Notes: a model not told the origin generated them from the letters alone. A DNA stretch of 55,768 nucleotides from an uncultured Lutimaribacter sp. (GCA_913061505.1 CAJXSO010000017.1:1-55768), one strand, 5' to 3'; numbered from the stretch's first letter, positions 44,807 through 53,809 are shown. Translations and numbers: made by a program.

Positions 44807-46200
44807 GCGGGCTGTTGCAAGGCTATGGGCGGGGCTTGACCGCGCTGTTTTTTGCCTGCGTCGCGCTGTGGGCGTTGATGCTGATCGTGTTGCCGCAGAT
44901 GAGCATGCTCGAGCGTGCGATCACCGCCCCCAAACGCGCGCTGGACAGTTCTGTGGCGCTTAGCCTGTCGCGCGATGCGCAAACCTGCGTGTCGGTGTTG
45001 AAAACCTACGAAAACGCGCCTGCGCCCATAGCCCCGGCCAATGGCGGCATGGCGGTGCCCTCTGCCGCGGGCATGGCGGTGCCGTCTGCCTCGGGCATGG
45101 CGGTGCCATCGGCCAGCCGGCCACAGGCCGGGGCTGTGCGCCCCTATATTTTGCAATGCGACCGCGCCAACACCCACCGCGCGCTGGTGCGCGATCGCGA
45201 TGCGCCGCCGGCCTGGCTGGATATTGCCTATGGTTTGCCCGCTTTGGCGGTTGATCCGGCCGCGCCCATAGCCCAACAGATGGCCACCGCCCGCGATATT
45301 GCCACCCGCGCGCGCGCCTTGTTTGATGATCTCAAACAGCGCGAGGCCAGTGCCAGCCCCTATACGCTGGATAACTTTGCCTGGCTCGCGGCGGCACGGA
45401 TGATCCCGCTGTCGGACACGCAAAAACAGATCGAAGACGCCAAACTAACCAATCGCGTTTTGGGCGTTTTGGGGCTGCGATTTGAACATGATGGGATGGT
45501 ATACGAGCGTATCGGCCTGATCACGCTGGTGCGCACCTTAAGTTTTGCGGTGGCTGCAACGGCGCTGGCTTTGGTGCTGTGCTACCCCATCGCCTATAAG
45601 GTGGCGCTGGCCAGCACGCCCGAGCGGGCGATGTGGCTGTTTCTGGGCCTGGTTATTCCCTACGCAATTGTCGAATTGATGCGCGTTTACGCCTGGAGCG
45701 TGATTATCGACAACAACGGGCTGATCAACAGCGCGCTGCACTGGCTGCAGCTGATCGATGCGCCCATTCAGTTCAAACGCTTTCCCGCCACCGTCTTTGT
45801 GGTGATTGTCTATACCTATGTGCTGTTCATGGTGTTTCCCATGTACAATGTCATGGCCACGCTGGACCGCAACCAGATAGAGGCCGCAAAAGACCTGGGC
45901 GCCTCTACGTGGCGGTTGCATTGGCGGGTGATCATCCCGCATGCAAAACCGGGCATTGCAGTGGGGGCGATTGCCACATTCATGCTGGCGGCGGGGGCAT
46001 TTTCGGTGCCGCGCATCATCAGCCGCGGGCTGCAGGCCGAATGGTTTAGCCAATCGATCTACAATAAGTTTTTCGAATCGGAAAACTCGAACGTGGGGGC
46101 GGCCTATAGTTTGGCCTACACGCTGGTGTGTTTCGTGCTGGTGGGGCTGTTTATGTGGGCGATGCGCACCCGCCTGAAAGATTTTGCGAGGGTTCAATGA
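44803..46200 (+). CDS. Pot-type ABC permease with large extracytoplasmic insert (PotB-like)
   Basis: A 465-residue permease, about 160 longer than its relatives. A first helix at about 12-30 is followed by a roughly 200-residue hydrophilic region (35-235) before the usual helices and the EAA loop (NQIEAAKDLGASTWRLHWRVIIPHAKPG). The insert holds three copies of GMAVPSA[A/S] (82-105) and two cysteines, C62 and C119, that flank the repeats and could form a disulfide. A region at 160-215 is helical and charged. Similar long first loops occur in some MalF-like permeases, where they contact the binding protein. Coupled to both neighbours by ATGA overlaps. Confidence 0.88.
   Translation: MSGLLQGYGRGLTALFFACVALWALMLIVLPQMSMLERAITAPKRALDSSVALSLSRDAQTCVSVLKTYENAPAPIAPANGGMAVPSAAGMAVPSASGMAVPSASRPQAGAVRPYILQCDRANTHRALVRDRDAPPAWLDIAYGLPALAVDPAAPIAQQMATARDIATRARALFDDLKQREASASPYTLDNFAWLAAARMIPLSDTQKQIEDAKLTNRVLGVLGLRFEHDGMVYERIGLITLVRTLSFAVAATALALVLCYPIAYKVALASTPERAMWLFLGLVIPYAIVELMRVYAWSVIIDNNGLINSALHWLQLIDAPIQFKRFPATVFVVIVYTYVLFMVFPMYNVMATLDRNQIEAAKDLGASTWRLHWRVIIPHAKPGIAVGAIATFMLAAGAFSVPRIISRGLQAEWFSQSIYNKFFESENSNVGAAYSLAYTLVCFVLVGLFMWAMRTRLKDFARVQ
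45046..45117 (+). repeat. 24-bp in-frame tandem repeat, three copies
   Basis: Units at 45046-45069, 45070-45093 and 45094-45117 all start GGCATGGCGGTGCC and encode GMAVPSAA, GMAVPSAS and GMAVPSAS. The copies differ mostly at third codon positions and in the last third of the unit. Because the unit is a multiple of three, gain or loss of copies would lengthen or shorten the permease loop without a frameshift. Confidence 0.9.
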
Positions 46201-47078
46201 GCAGCCTAACCCCCCCATCACCCCCCCATTCCGCGCGCCGTTTTCTCAGCGCGGATGGGGTGCTGACTGCCTATACATGGGCGTTTTTGTGCTTCATGTT
46301 CGCGCCTTTGCTGCTGATGGTTCTCTCCAGCGTCAATGATACCTCGCCCCCCTCTGTTACCGATTGGCAGGGGCTGACGGGCAAATGGTATGCGTTTTTC
46401 TGGATGCCCGAGGCCGAGCTGCGCGCCGACCCGGTGCTGCGGGCCCTCGACCGGGGGCGGTTTGTGGGCTGTTTTGGCAATTCGCTGCTGATTGCGGCGG
46501 CGGTTGTGCCCTTGTCGCTGCTCTTGGGGCTGGCGGGGGCGGTGTTGCTGACGCGCTGGCGGGCGCGGGCCAATGGCGTGCTGTGGTGGGTGCTTTTGTC
46601 ACCGATGCTGGCGCCGGGCATAGTGCTGGGGCTTAGCGCCCTGGTGTTTTGGGGGCGGCTTGGGGTGAATGCGGGGCTGTTCACCATTATCATGGCGCAA
46701 ACCACCTTTGTGGCGGGCTATCCGATGCTGATCTTGATGGCGCGGCTGCAACGCCAACCCATCGAGTTGGAAGAGGCCGCGCTGGATTTGGGGGCTACGC
46801 CCTTTCGTGTGTTCTGGCGCCTCACGCTGCCCTTTTTGATGCCGGCCCTGGTGTCAGCCGGGGTGATCGCCTTTATGGCCTCGATCGAGAATTACAACAC
46901 CACGATGTTTGCCAAGGGCGGGGCCTGCACCTTTGCCACCGAAATTGGCGCGATGGCGCGCAACCCAAATGGCCATCCGCCGGTGATTAACGCGGTGGGC
47001 ACCATTATCATTGCGCTGACGGTTGCGGGGGCGGTGGTGCACACATGGTTGGCCCGGCGCGATGGGGGGCGGGCATGA
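46197..47078 (+). CDS. Pot-type ABC transporter permease (PotC-like)
   Basis: A 293-residue membrane protein with about six helices. The EAA loop is IELEEAALDLGATPFRVFWRLTLPFLMP (about 182-209), and FMASIENYNTTMFAKGG replaces the usual PotC phrase around SLDDF. The N-terminal 18 residues are proline- and serine-rich and cytoplasmic. The start ATG overlaps the upstream stop, and the stop overlaps the next ATG. Confidence 0.92.
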   Translation: MSSLTPPSPPHSARRFLSADGVLTAYTWAFLCFMFAPLLLMVLSSVNDTSPPSVTDWQGLTGKWYAFFWMPEAELRADPVLRALDRGRFVGCFGNSLLIAAAVVPLSLLLGLAGAVLLTRWRARANGVLWWVLLSPMLAPGIVLGLSALVFWGRLGVNAGLFTIIMAQTTFVAGYPMLILMARLQRQPIELEEAALDLGATPFRVFWRLTLPFLMPALVSAGVIAFMASIENYNTTMFAKGGACTFATEIGAMARNPNGHPPVINAVGTIIIALTVAGAVVHTWLARRDGGRA

Positions 47079-47803
47079 TCCGCGCCCGCTGCCACCCGGC
47101 CCTGCGCGGGCTTGTGCCGCCGCCTGTGCCTGCAGGCCAGGCGCTGCCCGATTGGCTGCGCCAGATGCCATCCGAGGTTGCGGCGCATAGTTTGGGCGGG
47201 CAGGCGGTGCGCACGCTGAAACATTGCCCGCCGATTTTGGATGCCTTTGCCAGCGGTATTCTTATTCCATTGGCCACCGATCTGCACGTGGCCGATGGCC
47301 AGCTGTCGTGGGATTGGCAGATGCCGCATTTGCCCGATACGCTGATCTCGCGCGCGCCGGTGGGGGTGCATGTGCCCGAACAGGCCCAAGGCGCGCCCTT
47401 TCATGTGGGCACGAATACCATCATCAAGCTGATGAATTTCTGGACATTGCAGGTGCCCGAAGGGTTTTCGCTGCTCTTTACCCATCCGTTAAACCGCGCA
47501 GATCTGCCCTTTGAGGTGCTTTCAGGCGTGGTGGATTGCGACAGGTTTTGCGATGGCTACGTGCATTTTCCGGCAATTTGGCGCGATGCGGGGTTTCAGG
47601 GCACCGTGCCGCGCGGCACGCCGATTGCGCAAGTGTTTGCCATTCCACGCGCGGCCCAGGCGCTAGAGCTGGCCGATATGGACGAAGACGCCATCGCGCG
47701 CAATCGCGCGGTGCAGCAGGCCCTGGGCCAAGAGCGCGGGCACTATCGCAAGGTGTTTCGCGCCCGCAGCCGCCGCAATGATGTTACAGGCGCAGCGGAA
47801 TAG
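47075..47803 (+). CDS. Unrecognised cytoplasmic protein in the importer operon
   Basis: A 242-residue protein without signal peptide or membrane helix. The central block reads KLMNFWTLQVPEGFSLLFTHPLNR, DLPFEVLSGVVDCDRFCDGYVHFPAIW and PRGTPIAQVFAIPR. I recall a similar order of phrases in an uncharacterised family that also occurs in tailed phages (possibly DUF6065), but this is not verified. The start ATG overlaps the permease stop (ATGA), so it is translated with the importer. The 3' end overlaps the convergent TPR gene by 20 bases. Function unknown; a beta-rich, ligand-binding fold is plausible. Confidence 0.75.
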   Translation: MIRARCHPALRGLVPPPVPAGQALPDWLRQMPSEVAAHSLGGQAVRTLKHCPPILDAFASGILIPLATDLHVADGQLSWDWQMPHLPDTLISRAPVGVHVPEQAQGAPFHVGTNTIIKLMNFWTLQVPEGFSLLFTHPLNRADLPFEVLSGVVDCDRFCDGYVHFPAIWRDAGFQGTVPRGTPIAQVFAIPRAAQALELADMDEDAIARNRAVQQALGQERGHYRKVFRARSRRNDVTGAAE

Positions 47804-48332
47804 CCCCCTGCGACACCCGCACCAAAGCGCGCAGCACCGCCGCAGGCTGGGGGTGGCTGTGCAGCAAGGCCTGGCGCAGGGCAGGGGCATCGGGGCTGCG
47901 CGTTTCTGCGGCGATGCGATAAAGCGCCAGATCAGCCTCGGGGGTGCCGGCCAGCGGCTGCCATGCCTCTTGGGCCAGCGCATAGCGCCCCAAACGCAGC
48001 GCGATGCGCCCCAGATTCAGCCGTGCATCGCCATCGCTGGGCGCAAGCGCCAGCGCCTGGGCAAAGGCTGTGCAGGCCTCGGGCAGGGCGCCCGCGGCCA
48101 GCGCGGCGCGGCCCAGCTCGAACCAGGCGGGTTGATGCTGCGGGGCGCTTTGCACCGCGCGTTGCAACAGGGCCTGGGCCTGCTCCATCTGGCCCAACTC
48201 CAGCGCCACCTTGCCATGATTGAACAACAAAGACGGATGCGCGCCGGGCGCTTTTGTGACTGGCGCAAGCAGCGCTGCCGCACGGGGCCAATCGCGCAGC
48301 TGTAGGGCGGTGTTTAATGCGTTTATATCCAT
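47784..48332 (-). CDS. TPR-repeat protein
   Basis: A 182-residue protein of tetratricopeptide repeats: SLLFNHGKVALELGQMEQAQ, AWFELGRAALAAGALPEACTAF and ARLNLGRIALRLGRYALAQ fit successive 34-residue units between about 35 and 135. No signal peptide is seen from the chosen start (48332, MDINALN); the upstream extension to 48482 is basic and overlaps the divergent PHP promoter. TPR proteins are scaffolds, and no partner is indicated. It overlaps the preceding gene tail-to-tail. Confidence 0.8.
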   Translation of the reverse strand: MDINALNTALQLRDWPRAAALLAPVTKAPGAHPSLLFNHGKVALELGQMEQAQALLQRAVQSAPQHQPAWFELGRAALAAGALPEACTAFAQALALAPSDGDARLNLGRIALRLGRYALAQEAWQPLAGTPEADLALYRIAAETRSPDAPALRQALLHSHPQPAAVLRALVRVSQGAIPLRL

Positions 48333-48422
48333 GCCCCGCAAATACCCGCGAAAAACGACAGTTTTGTCACAATAGCGTTGCGCGGGCTGCCTAAGAGGGC
48401 AGAAAATGAAAGGATCCCCCTG

Positions 48423-49355
48423 ATGTCGCTTCTTGCTTTTTCTGCTGCTGGCACCTTTTGGCGCGGCAATCTGCACACGCATTCAAACCTGTCTGATGGC
48501 GCGCTGGATCCTGCCGAGGTGTGCCGGCGCTACAAGGCAGAGGGCTATGATTTCATGGCATTGACCGATCATTTTATCGGCATCTATGGCTACCCGATTG
48601 CCGATACGCTGGCGTTTCGCGATGACGAGTTCACCACGCTTCTGGGTGCCGAGCTGCATTCAGGCGCGATGGAAAATGGCGAGCTGTGGCACATTTTGGC
48701 CGTGGGTTTGCCGGCCGATTTCACCCCGTCGCACAGCCCTGGCTTCAAGCCTGTAGCGGGCCAGGAAACCGGGCCCGCGCTGGCACAGCGGGCGCGCGAT
48801 GCAGGCGCTTTTGTGGCCATCGCCCACCCCCATTGGTCGGGGTTGACGCTGGCCGATGCGCGCAGCATCAAAGCCGCCCATGCGGTGGAAATTTACAACC
48901 ACGGCTGTGCCACTGGCTGCGACCGCGAGGGCGGTGGCCATGTGCTGGATCTGCTCTTGTCCGAAGGCCAGCGCCTAGATCTGATTGCCACTGACGACGC
49001 CCATTTCACCGAGCCCGATCATTTTGGCGGCTGGGTGATGGTGAAGGCACAGCAAAACACCCCCGAGGCGCTGCTGGCGGCGCTAAAGGCCGGGGCCTAT
49101 TACAGCAGCCAAGGCCCCGAGCTGCGCGATGTTGTGGTCATGGACGACCATGTAGAGGTGCGCTGCACCGCAGTGCGCAGCATTATCGTGCAAGGGCATG
49201 GGCAGGCGGCGGTGGCGGTGCATGGGCAGTCGCTGACCCATGGGCGCATTCCCTTGGCGCGGTTTGCAGCCTCTCCCTGGCTGCGTGTGACGGTGGTGGA
49301 TGCCGCGGGCAAGCGCGCCTGGAGCAACCCGTTCTGGCGCGCAGACCGCGCGTAA
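48423..49355 (+). CDS. PHP-domain metal-dependent phosphoesterase
   Basis: A 310-residue PHP protein. RGNLHTHSNLSDG supplies H18 and H20, ALTDHF D49 and H50, GAELHSG E77, LWHILA H90, AIAHPHW H135 and H137, and IATDDAHFTEPDH the final ligands. These match the trinuclear metal site of the family, which hydrolyses phosphate esters such as nucleoside 3',5'-bisphosphates, histidinol phosphate or short oligonucleotides. The C-terminal 90 residues are a beta-rich extension. AAAGGA lies about 9 bases before ATG 48423. Divergent from the TPR gene. Substrate not deducible. Confidence 0.88.
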   Translation: MSLLAFSAAGTFWRGNLHTHSNLSDGALDPAEVCRRYKAEGYDFMALTDHFIGIYGYPIADTLAFRDDEFTTLLGAELHSGAMENGELWHILAVGLPADFTPSHSPGFKPVAGQETGPALAQRARDAGAFVAIAHPHWSGLTLADARSIKAAHAVEIYNHGCATGCDREGGGHVLDLLLSEGQRLDLIATDDAHFTEPDHFGGWVMVKAQQNTPEALLAALKAGAYYSSQGPELRDVVVMDDHVEVRCTAVRSIIVQGHGQAAVAVHGQSLTHGRIPLARFAASPWLRVTVVDAAGKRAWSNPFWRADRA

Positions 49356-49426
49356 ACCTTTTGCCGGGCGCGCCGTTTCCCTGATTGGGCCTGCGAAAAG
49401 GCCGGGGCAGTTAGGGCGCGCCAAAA

Positions 49427-50719
49427 ATGGGCATAGAGGCAGCAGAAAACCCTTGGTGGGTATTGGCCACCGCTGGGGCCGAGGCACAGGGCCGCATACC
49501 GCGCGCCGCGCAAGCGGCGTTAAGCCGGCGCTATTGGAATGCGGTCGTTTGTGCACCCATGGCCCCCGCAGAGCGGGCCGAGGTTGCGCAGCTGTTGGGC
49601 GTGCCGGAAAAAGAGCTGCGCCCCCTGTCCGAGCAGGAAGATCGCGCGCTAGAGGCGGTGTTTCAGGCCCGCTTGGGCACCAGCCATGCCATATTGGGGG
49701 GCGCGGGCCTGCCTGATTTCAGCGCGGCCCACCTGCCCGCAGCGATCAGCTTTGCAGGCTTTGTGTTTCCCGCCTTCAGCCATTTTGGCGGGGCAGAATT
49801 TTGCGCGCATGCCAGCTTTTCCGGTGCTGTGTTTTTGGGGCTTGCGCAGTTTTCCGGCGTGACATTCCGCGATGGCGCCAATTTTACCGGCACGCAATTT
49901 CTGGGCGCGGCAAATTTTCAGGATGCAGGGTTTCACAGCCGCAGCGCCTTGGGGCGGGCGGGGTTTCGCCGGGCGGTGTTTTCGGGGCCCGTGCGGTTTT
50001 CCAACGCGGTCTTTGATGCGCCTGCGCAGTTTACGGGCGCGCGGTTTCACGATGAGGCACAGTTTTGGGGCGCCCGTTTCAACGCGCCGGTGCAGTTTGC
50101 AGCCCAAGTCGATGGCGACGCTGATTTTTCCCATGCTGCGTTTTCAGCCCCGGCAGATTTTGCGCAAACACAGTTTTCCAGCCTGCCGCCTGCGTTTCAT
50201 CATGCGCGGCTGCATTTGGGCTGCCAGCTGTCTGGGGTAGAGGGCGCGTGGCCCACCCGCCCCAGCCCCGAGATGGTCGCCCGCTACGCCAGTTTGCGCC
50301 GGGCCATGCGTGGCTTGGGCCGGGCCGAGGCTGAGGCGCTGTTTTTGATGCATGAAATGCGCGGGCGCAAACAGCTGGCCCCGGCCCATATCGCGCTGTT
50401 TTATTGGGCCTTTGATGTTTTGTCGCGCTATGGCCATTCGGTAGGGCGGCCGCTGCTGGCCCTGGCCCTGCTGTGGCTTTTGGGGGTGGGGGTGCATATG
50501 GCCATTTTGGGCGATGGGGCCAGCTGGGCCGAGGTGGCAGGCGCCAATGCCAGCCATGTCTGGCCGCAAATGGGATGGGGGCGCCAATTTTTGCCCGATG
50601 GCTATGCACAGCGCCTGCCGGCGCCCTTGCAGGTGATGGCGGCGGTGCAAGGCATGGCGGGGCTGGCGCTGCAGGGCTTGTTGGCGCTGGGGCTGTGGCG
50701 GCGCTTTCGTCTGAAATAG
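49427..50719 (+). CDS. Pentapeptide-repeat membrane protein
   Basis: A 430-residue protein. An N-terminal helical part (1-95) is followed by about 30 pentapeptide units (98-252) with phenylalanine or alanine at the repeating positions (for example [17 protein letters not shown]), which fold as a right-handed quadrilateral helix. Residues 287-316 ([20 protein letters not shown]) are the Y-x-x-LR-x-x-x-x-x-G linker common in membrane-bound members. Two hydrophobic helices follow (about 341-360 and 403-423). Function unknown; the combination resembles ion-channel-like or scaffold pentapeptide proteins. It lies 71 bases after the PHP gene. Confidence 0.85.
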   Translation: MGIEAAENPWWVLATAGAEAQGRIPRAAQAALSRRYWNAVVCAPMAPAERAEVAQLLGVPEKELRPLSEQEDRALEAVFQARLGTSHAILGGAGLPDFSAAHLPAAISFAGFVFPAFSHFGGAEFCAHASFSGAVFLGLAQFSGVTFRDGANFTGTQFLGAANFQDAGFHSRSALGRAGFRRAVFSGPVRFSNAVFDAPAQFTGARFHDEAQFWGARFNAPVQFAAQVDGDADFSHAAFSAPADFAQTQFSSLPPAFHHARLHLGCQLSGVEGAWPTRPSPEMVARYASLRRAMRGLGRAEAEALFLMHEMRGRKQLAPAHIALFYWAFDVLSRYGHSVGRPLLALALLWLLGVGVHMAILGDGASWAEVAGANASHVWPQMGWGRQFLPDGYAQRLPAPLQVMAAVQGMAGLALQGLLALGLWRRFRLK

Positions 50720-50741
50720 CACGACCAAGGCAGATTCAGGG

Positions 50742-50770
50742 TTGATCCCCTGCTGCGGGCAAATTAGTAA
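50742..50770 (+). promoter_or_regulatory. Candidate promoter of tig
   Basis: TTGATC at 50742-50747 is separated by 17 bases from TAGTAA at 50765-50770. The -35 box is good and the -10 box moderate. It lies 59 bases before the trigger factor ATG and just upstream of the leader hairpin. Assigned by consensus only. Confidence 0.35.
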
Positions 50771-50784
50771 GACGCAAATTTATC

Positions 50785-50807
50785 CAGGCCGCCGTTCGGG
50801 CGGCCTG
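50785..50807 (+). promoter_or_regulatory. Perfect hairpin in the tig leader
   Basis: CAGGCCGCC pairs with GGCGGCCTG (9 bp, no mismatch) around GTTCG, ending 12 bases before the AGG ribosome-binding site of tig. There is no T-run after it. It may stabilise the mRNA 5' end or act as a weak terminator for the upstream pentapeptide-repeat gene. Confidence 0.5.
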
Positions 50808-50828
50808 TCAGCTTATGCGAGGACAAAA

Positions 50829-52163
50829 ATGCAAGTCACCGAAACCCTGAATGATGGCCTGAAGCGCGGCTACGAAATCGTCGTGACCGCGTCCGAGCTG
50901 GACGCCAAGGTGAATGAAAAACTGGTCGAGGCGCAGCCGGAAATCGAAATGAAAGGCTTTCGCAAGGGCAAGGTGCCGATGGCGATGCTGAAAAAGCAGT
51001 TTGGCCAGCGTTTGTTGGGCGAAGCCATGCAGGAAGCCATCGACGGTGCGATGGGCGAGCATTTCGAAAAAAGCGGTGATCGCCCGGCGATGCAGCCCAA
51101 GGTCGAAATGATCGATGGCGAAAACTGGAAAGAGGGCGACGACGTTAAGATCGCCATGTCTTACGAAGCGCTGCCCGAGATCCCCGAGGCGGATATGTCG
51201 GGTATCGAGCTAGAGCGTATGGTGGTTAAGGCCGATGACGCGGCCATCGACGAGGCCCTGAACAGCCTGGCCGAAACGGCCCAAGATTTCGCCAGCCGCC
51301 GCAAAGGCTCGAAGGCGAAAGAGGGCGATCAGGTTGTGCTGGATTTTGTCGGCAAGGTTGATGGCGAGGCATTTGATGGTGGCTCGGCCGAAGATTACCC
51401 GCTGGTGCTGGGCTCGAACTCGTTCATTCCCGGTTTTGAAGACCAGCTGGTTGGCGTGAAGGCGGGCGAAGAAATTGCCGTTGAAGTGACCTTCCCCGAA
51501 AATTACGGCGCCGAAAACCTGGCGGGCAAGGCAGCTGTATTTGACTGCACCATCAAGGATGTGAAAGCGCCCAAGGCTGCGGAAATCGACGATGAGCTGG
51601 CCAAGAAATTTGGCGCCGAAGATCTGGCCGCGCTGAAAGGCCAGATTGCCGAGCGCCTAGAGGCCGAATACACCGGCGCGGCCCGCGCGGTGGTAAAGCG
51701 TGCGCTGCTGGACAAGCTGGATGCGCTGGTGCAATTCGAACTGCCCCCCAGCCTGGTCGAGGCAGAGGCGGCACAGATTGCCCATTCGCTGTGGCATGAA
51801 GAAAACCCCGATGTTCACGATCACAACCACGACACGATCGAGCCCACAGAAGAGCACACCACACTGGCCGAGCGCCGCGTGCGTTTGGGCCTGCTGCTGG
51901 CCGAGATCGGCCGCAAGGCCGAGGTGGAAGTGACCGATGCCGAAATGACCCAAGCGATCATGGCACAAGCCCGCCAATACCCGGGCCAGGAGCGCCAGTT
52001 CTTTGAATTCATTCAGCAAAACCAGCAGATGCAGCAGCAGCTGCGCGCGCCCATCTTTGAAGATAAGGTTGTAGATCACATTCTGGCGCAGGCCAAAGTG
52101 ACCGACAAAGAAGTGGGCAAGGCCGAACTGGAAGCCGCCATCGAAGCGATGGACGCTGAATAA
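50829..52163 (+). CDS. tig: Trigger factor (ribosome-associated chaperone)
   Basis: A 444-residue trigger factor. The N-terminal ribosome-binding domain contains [19 protein letters not shown] (about 43-61; the G-F-R-x-G-K-x-P signature that docks on L23). The FKBP-type prolyl isomerase domain follows ([20 protein letters not shown], about 165-184), then the helical chaperone arms. GAGGA lies 6 bases before ATG 50829, so the upstream extension to 50742 is not used. The C-terminal part has a histidine-rich stretch (DVHDHNHDT). It is followed by a strong terminator. Confidence 0.97.
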   Translation: MQVTETLNDGLKRGYEIVVTASELDAKVNEKLVEAQPEIEMKGFRKGKVPMAMLKKQFGQRLLGEAMQEAIDGAMGEHFEKSGDRPAMQPKVEMIDGENWKEGDDVKIAMSYEALPEIPEADMSGIELERMVVKADDAAIDEALNSLAETAQDFASRRKGSKAKEGDQVVLDFVGKVDGEAFDGGSAEDYPLVLGSNSFIPGFEDQLVGVKAGEEIAVEVTFPENYGAENLAGKAAVFDCTIKDVKAPKAAEIDDELAKKFGAEDLAALKGQIAERLEAEYTGAARAVVKRALLDKLDALVQFELPPSLVEAEAAQIAHSLWHEENPDVHDHNHDTIEPTEEHTTLAERRVRLGLLLAEIGRKAEVEVTDAEMTQAIMAQARQYPGQERQFFEFIQQNQQMQQQLRAPIFEDKVVDHILAQAKVTDKEVGKAELEAAIEAMDAE

Positions 52164-52192
52164 TCAGCTTTGGCTTAGGCCAGTGGTAAAGG

Positions 52193-52226
52193 AAACGGGG
52201 GTGGCGTGGCCGCCCCCGTTTTTTTT
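52193..52226 (+). terminator. Rho-independent terminator of tig
   Basis: AACGGGGGTGGC pairs with GCCGCCCCCGTT (12 bp, one G-U) around a 3-base loop and runs directly into TTTTTTTT. It lies 30 bases after the tig stop codon. Confidence 0.92.
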
Positions 52227-52275
52227 GGGCCAAGCCCGGCCAGCAGGTGGGGCAGGGGCAGGGGCCATGCGGGCA

Positions 52276-52308
52276 TAAAAAAACGCCGCGCAATTCTGCG
52301 CGGCGTTT
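52276..52308 (-). terminator. Rho-independent terminator of the rpsF-rpsR-rplI operon
   Basis: AAACGCCGCGCA and TGCGCGGCGTTT form a perfect 12-bp stem with a 4-base loop. On the minus strand the stem is followed by a run of seven T. It lies just past the rplI stop and faces the tig terminator. Confidence 0.9.
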
Positions 52309-52333
52309 GATTTCGGCTTTGATAGCCTGTGGC

Positions 52334-52927
52334 TTAGTTGGCCTCGGATGCGTCGTCTGCATCCTCATCCGCGGCGCTGCCGATATCGTCGAACAGTTCG
52401 GCGATTTCGAAATCAGCGGCGGCCTCTTCTTCGGCGGCCAGTTCCTGGATCGACTTGCCCGATGCCTGCAGCTCGGCCTCTTCGGGCGAGCGGGCAACGT
52501 TCATGACGATGGTAACTTCCACCTCGGGGTGCAGGCGCACGGCCAGCTTGTGCAGGCCAAGTTCCTTGATCGGGTTGATCAGCGAAACCTGTTTGCGGTC
52601 GAGCGAGAAGCCAGCGGCGGTGGCTGCTTCGGCGGCATCACGCGGTGTGACCGAGCCATAAAGCGAGCCGGCATCCGATGCCGAGCGAATCACCACAAAC
52701 TGCTGGCCATCCAATTTGGCGCCCAGTGCTTCGGCTTCTTTTTTGGTTTCAAGGTTGCGGGCTTCCAGCTGTGCCTTGCGCTCTTCGAAAGCGGCCACAT
52801 TGGCTTGCGACGCGGTCAGCGCCTTGCCTTGGGGCAGCAGGAAGTTGCGGGCATAGCCCGGGCGCACGTCGACAACATCGCCCATTTGGCCCAGCTTGGC
52901 CACGCGTTCCAGAAGGATCACTTGCAT
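52334..52927 (-). CDS. rplI: 50S ribosomal protein L9
   Basis: A 197-residue L9. The N-terminal RNA-binding domain is [32 protein letters not shown], followed by the long connecting helix and the C-terminal domain ([14 protein letters not shown]). A very acidic tail of about 45 residues ([20 protein letters not shown] onward) extends beyond the usual length of about 150; such tails are common in Rhodobacteraceae. AAGGAG lies 9 bases before the ATG. Third gene of the ribosomal operon. Confidence 0.97.
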   Translation of the reverse strand: MQVILLERVAKLGQMGDVVDVRPGYARNFLLPQGKALTASQANVAAFEERKAQLEARNLETKKEAEALGAKLDGQQFVVIRSASDAGSLYGSVTPRDAAEAATAAGFSLDRKQVSLINPIKELGLHKLAVRLHPEVEVTIVMNVARSPEEAELQASGKSIQELAAEEEAAADFEIAELFDDIGSAADEDADDASEAN

Positions 52928-52939
52928 TGTGGTATCTCC

Positions 52940-53167
52940 TTACTTCACGGCATAGGGCAGCAGGGCGAGAAAGCGGGCGCGTTTGATTGCGCGGGCCAGC
53001 TCACGCTGCTTTTTTGCCGAAACGGCGGTGATGCGCGACGGCACGATTTTGCCACGCTCGGAAATGTAGCGCTGCAGCAGGCGCACATCTTTGTAATCGA
53101 TCGCAGGCGCGTTCTCACCCGAGAACGGGCAAACCTTGCGGCGGCGGAAAAATGGTTTTGCGGCCAT
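52940..53167 (-). CDS. rpsR: 30S ribosomal protein S18
   Basis: A 75-residue S18: [12 protein letters not shown] near the N-terminus, then [50 protein letters not shown], which covers the conserved core. The normal length for the family. Sits 12 bases ahead of rplI and 28 bases after rpsF. Confidence 0.97.
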   Translation of the reverse strand: MAAKPFFRRRKVCPFSGENAPAIDYKDVRLLQRYISERGKIVPSRITAVSAKKQRELARAIKRARFLALLPYAVK

Positions 53168-53195
53168 GGTTTATGTCCTTTTCTTCAGGCTAAGA

Positions 53196-53549
53196 TCAAC
53201 GACGCTCGCGGCGTTCGCCACGCTCTTCGCGTTTTTGCATCTGGACCGAGGGGCCCTCTTCATGGGCGTCGACCTTGATGGTCAAAACGCGCATGACGTC
53301 GTCGTGCAGGCGCATCAGGCGCTCCATCTCTTGCACGGCAGCGGCGGGGGCGTCGGTGCGCAGCAGGGCGTAGTGGCCCTTGCGGTTTTTGTTGATCTTG
53401 TAGGCCATGGTTTTCACGCCCCAATACTCGTTATCAATGACTTTGCCGCCATTGTCTGCAAGTACGGTGCTGAAATGTTCGATAAGACCTTCGGCCTGCG
53501 CGTTGGACAGATCCTGGCGCGAGATAAAGACATGCTCGTATAGCGGCAT
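53196..53549 (-). CDS. rpsF: 30S ribosomal protein S6
   Basis: A 117-residue S6. It starts MPLYEHVFISRQDLSNAQ and has NEYWGVKTMAYKINKNRKGHYAL and MRLHDDVMRVLTIKVD, with a short basic tail (KREERGERRERR). AGGAG lies 6 bases before ATG 53549, which rules out the ATG five codons upstream. First gene of the operon. A hairpin lies in the leader. Confidence 0.97.
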   Translation of the reverse strand: MPLYEHVFISRQDLSNAQAEGLIEHFSTVLADNGGKVIDNEYWGVKTMAYKINKNRKGHYALLRTDAPAAAVQEMERLMRLHDDVMRVLTIKVDAHEEGPSVQMQKREERGERRERR

Positions 53550-53581
53550 GTGCACTCCTGTCATTTCAGGCGCATTTCATA

Positions 53582-53610
53582 GGTGGGCCTACCCTGTTCC
53601 GCCACCCACC
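53582..53610 (-). promoter_or_regulatory. Hairpin in the rpsF leader, possible S6:S18 autoregulatory element
   Basis: GGTGGG and CCCACC form a 6-bp stem around a 17-base loop, 32 bases upstream of rpsF. Many bacteria carry an S6:S18-binding leader at exactly this position. I could not confirm the conserved loop sequence of that motif here, so the call is by position. Confidence 0.35.
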
Positions 53611-53809
53611 ACGAGAGACTGCGCGGTTCTAAAGAAAAACTGCGGAAAGGTTGGCTGCGGATACACTGGAACGCCCAAGGGTGCAAGCGCCGAAAGCCGC
53701 GAATGCCCGCTTTCATGGCCCGTCGCATGAATACCTTTCGCCGGCCCAATTTCCGCCCCGATCTTTGGGCCATCTGCCAGCAACATACCATTAGGGGAAA
53801 GATCATAAC

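Noticed and set aside
45046-45117. The 24-bp tandem repeat as a possible CRISPR array
   Set aside because: The units are contiguous with no spacers, are in frame inside a permease gene and encode a repeating octapeptide.
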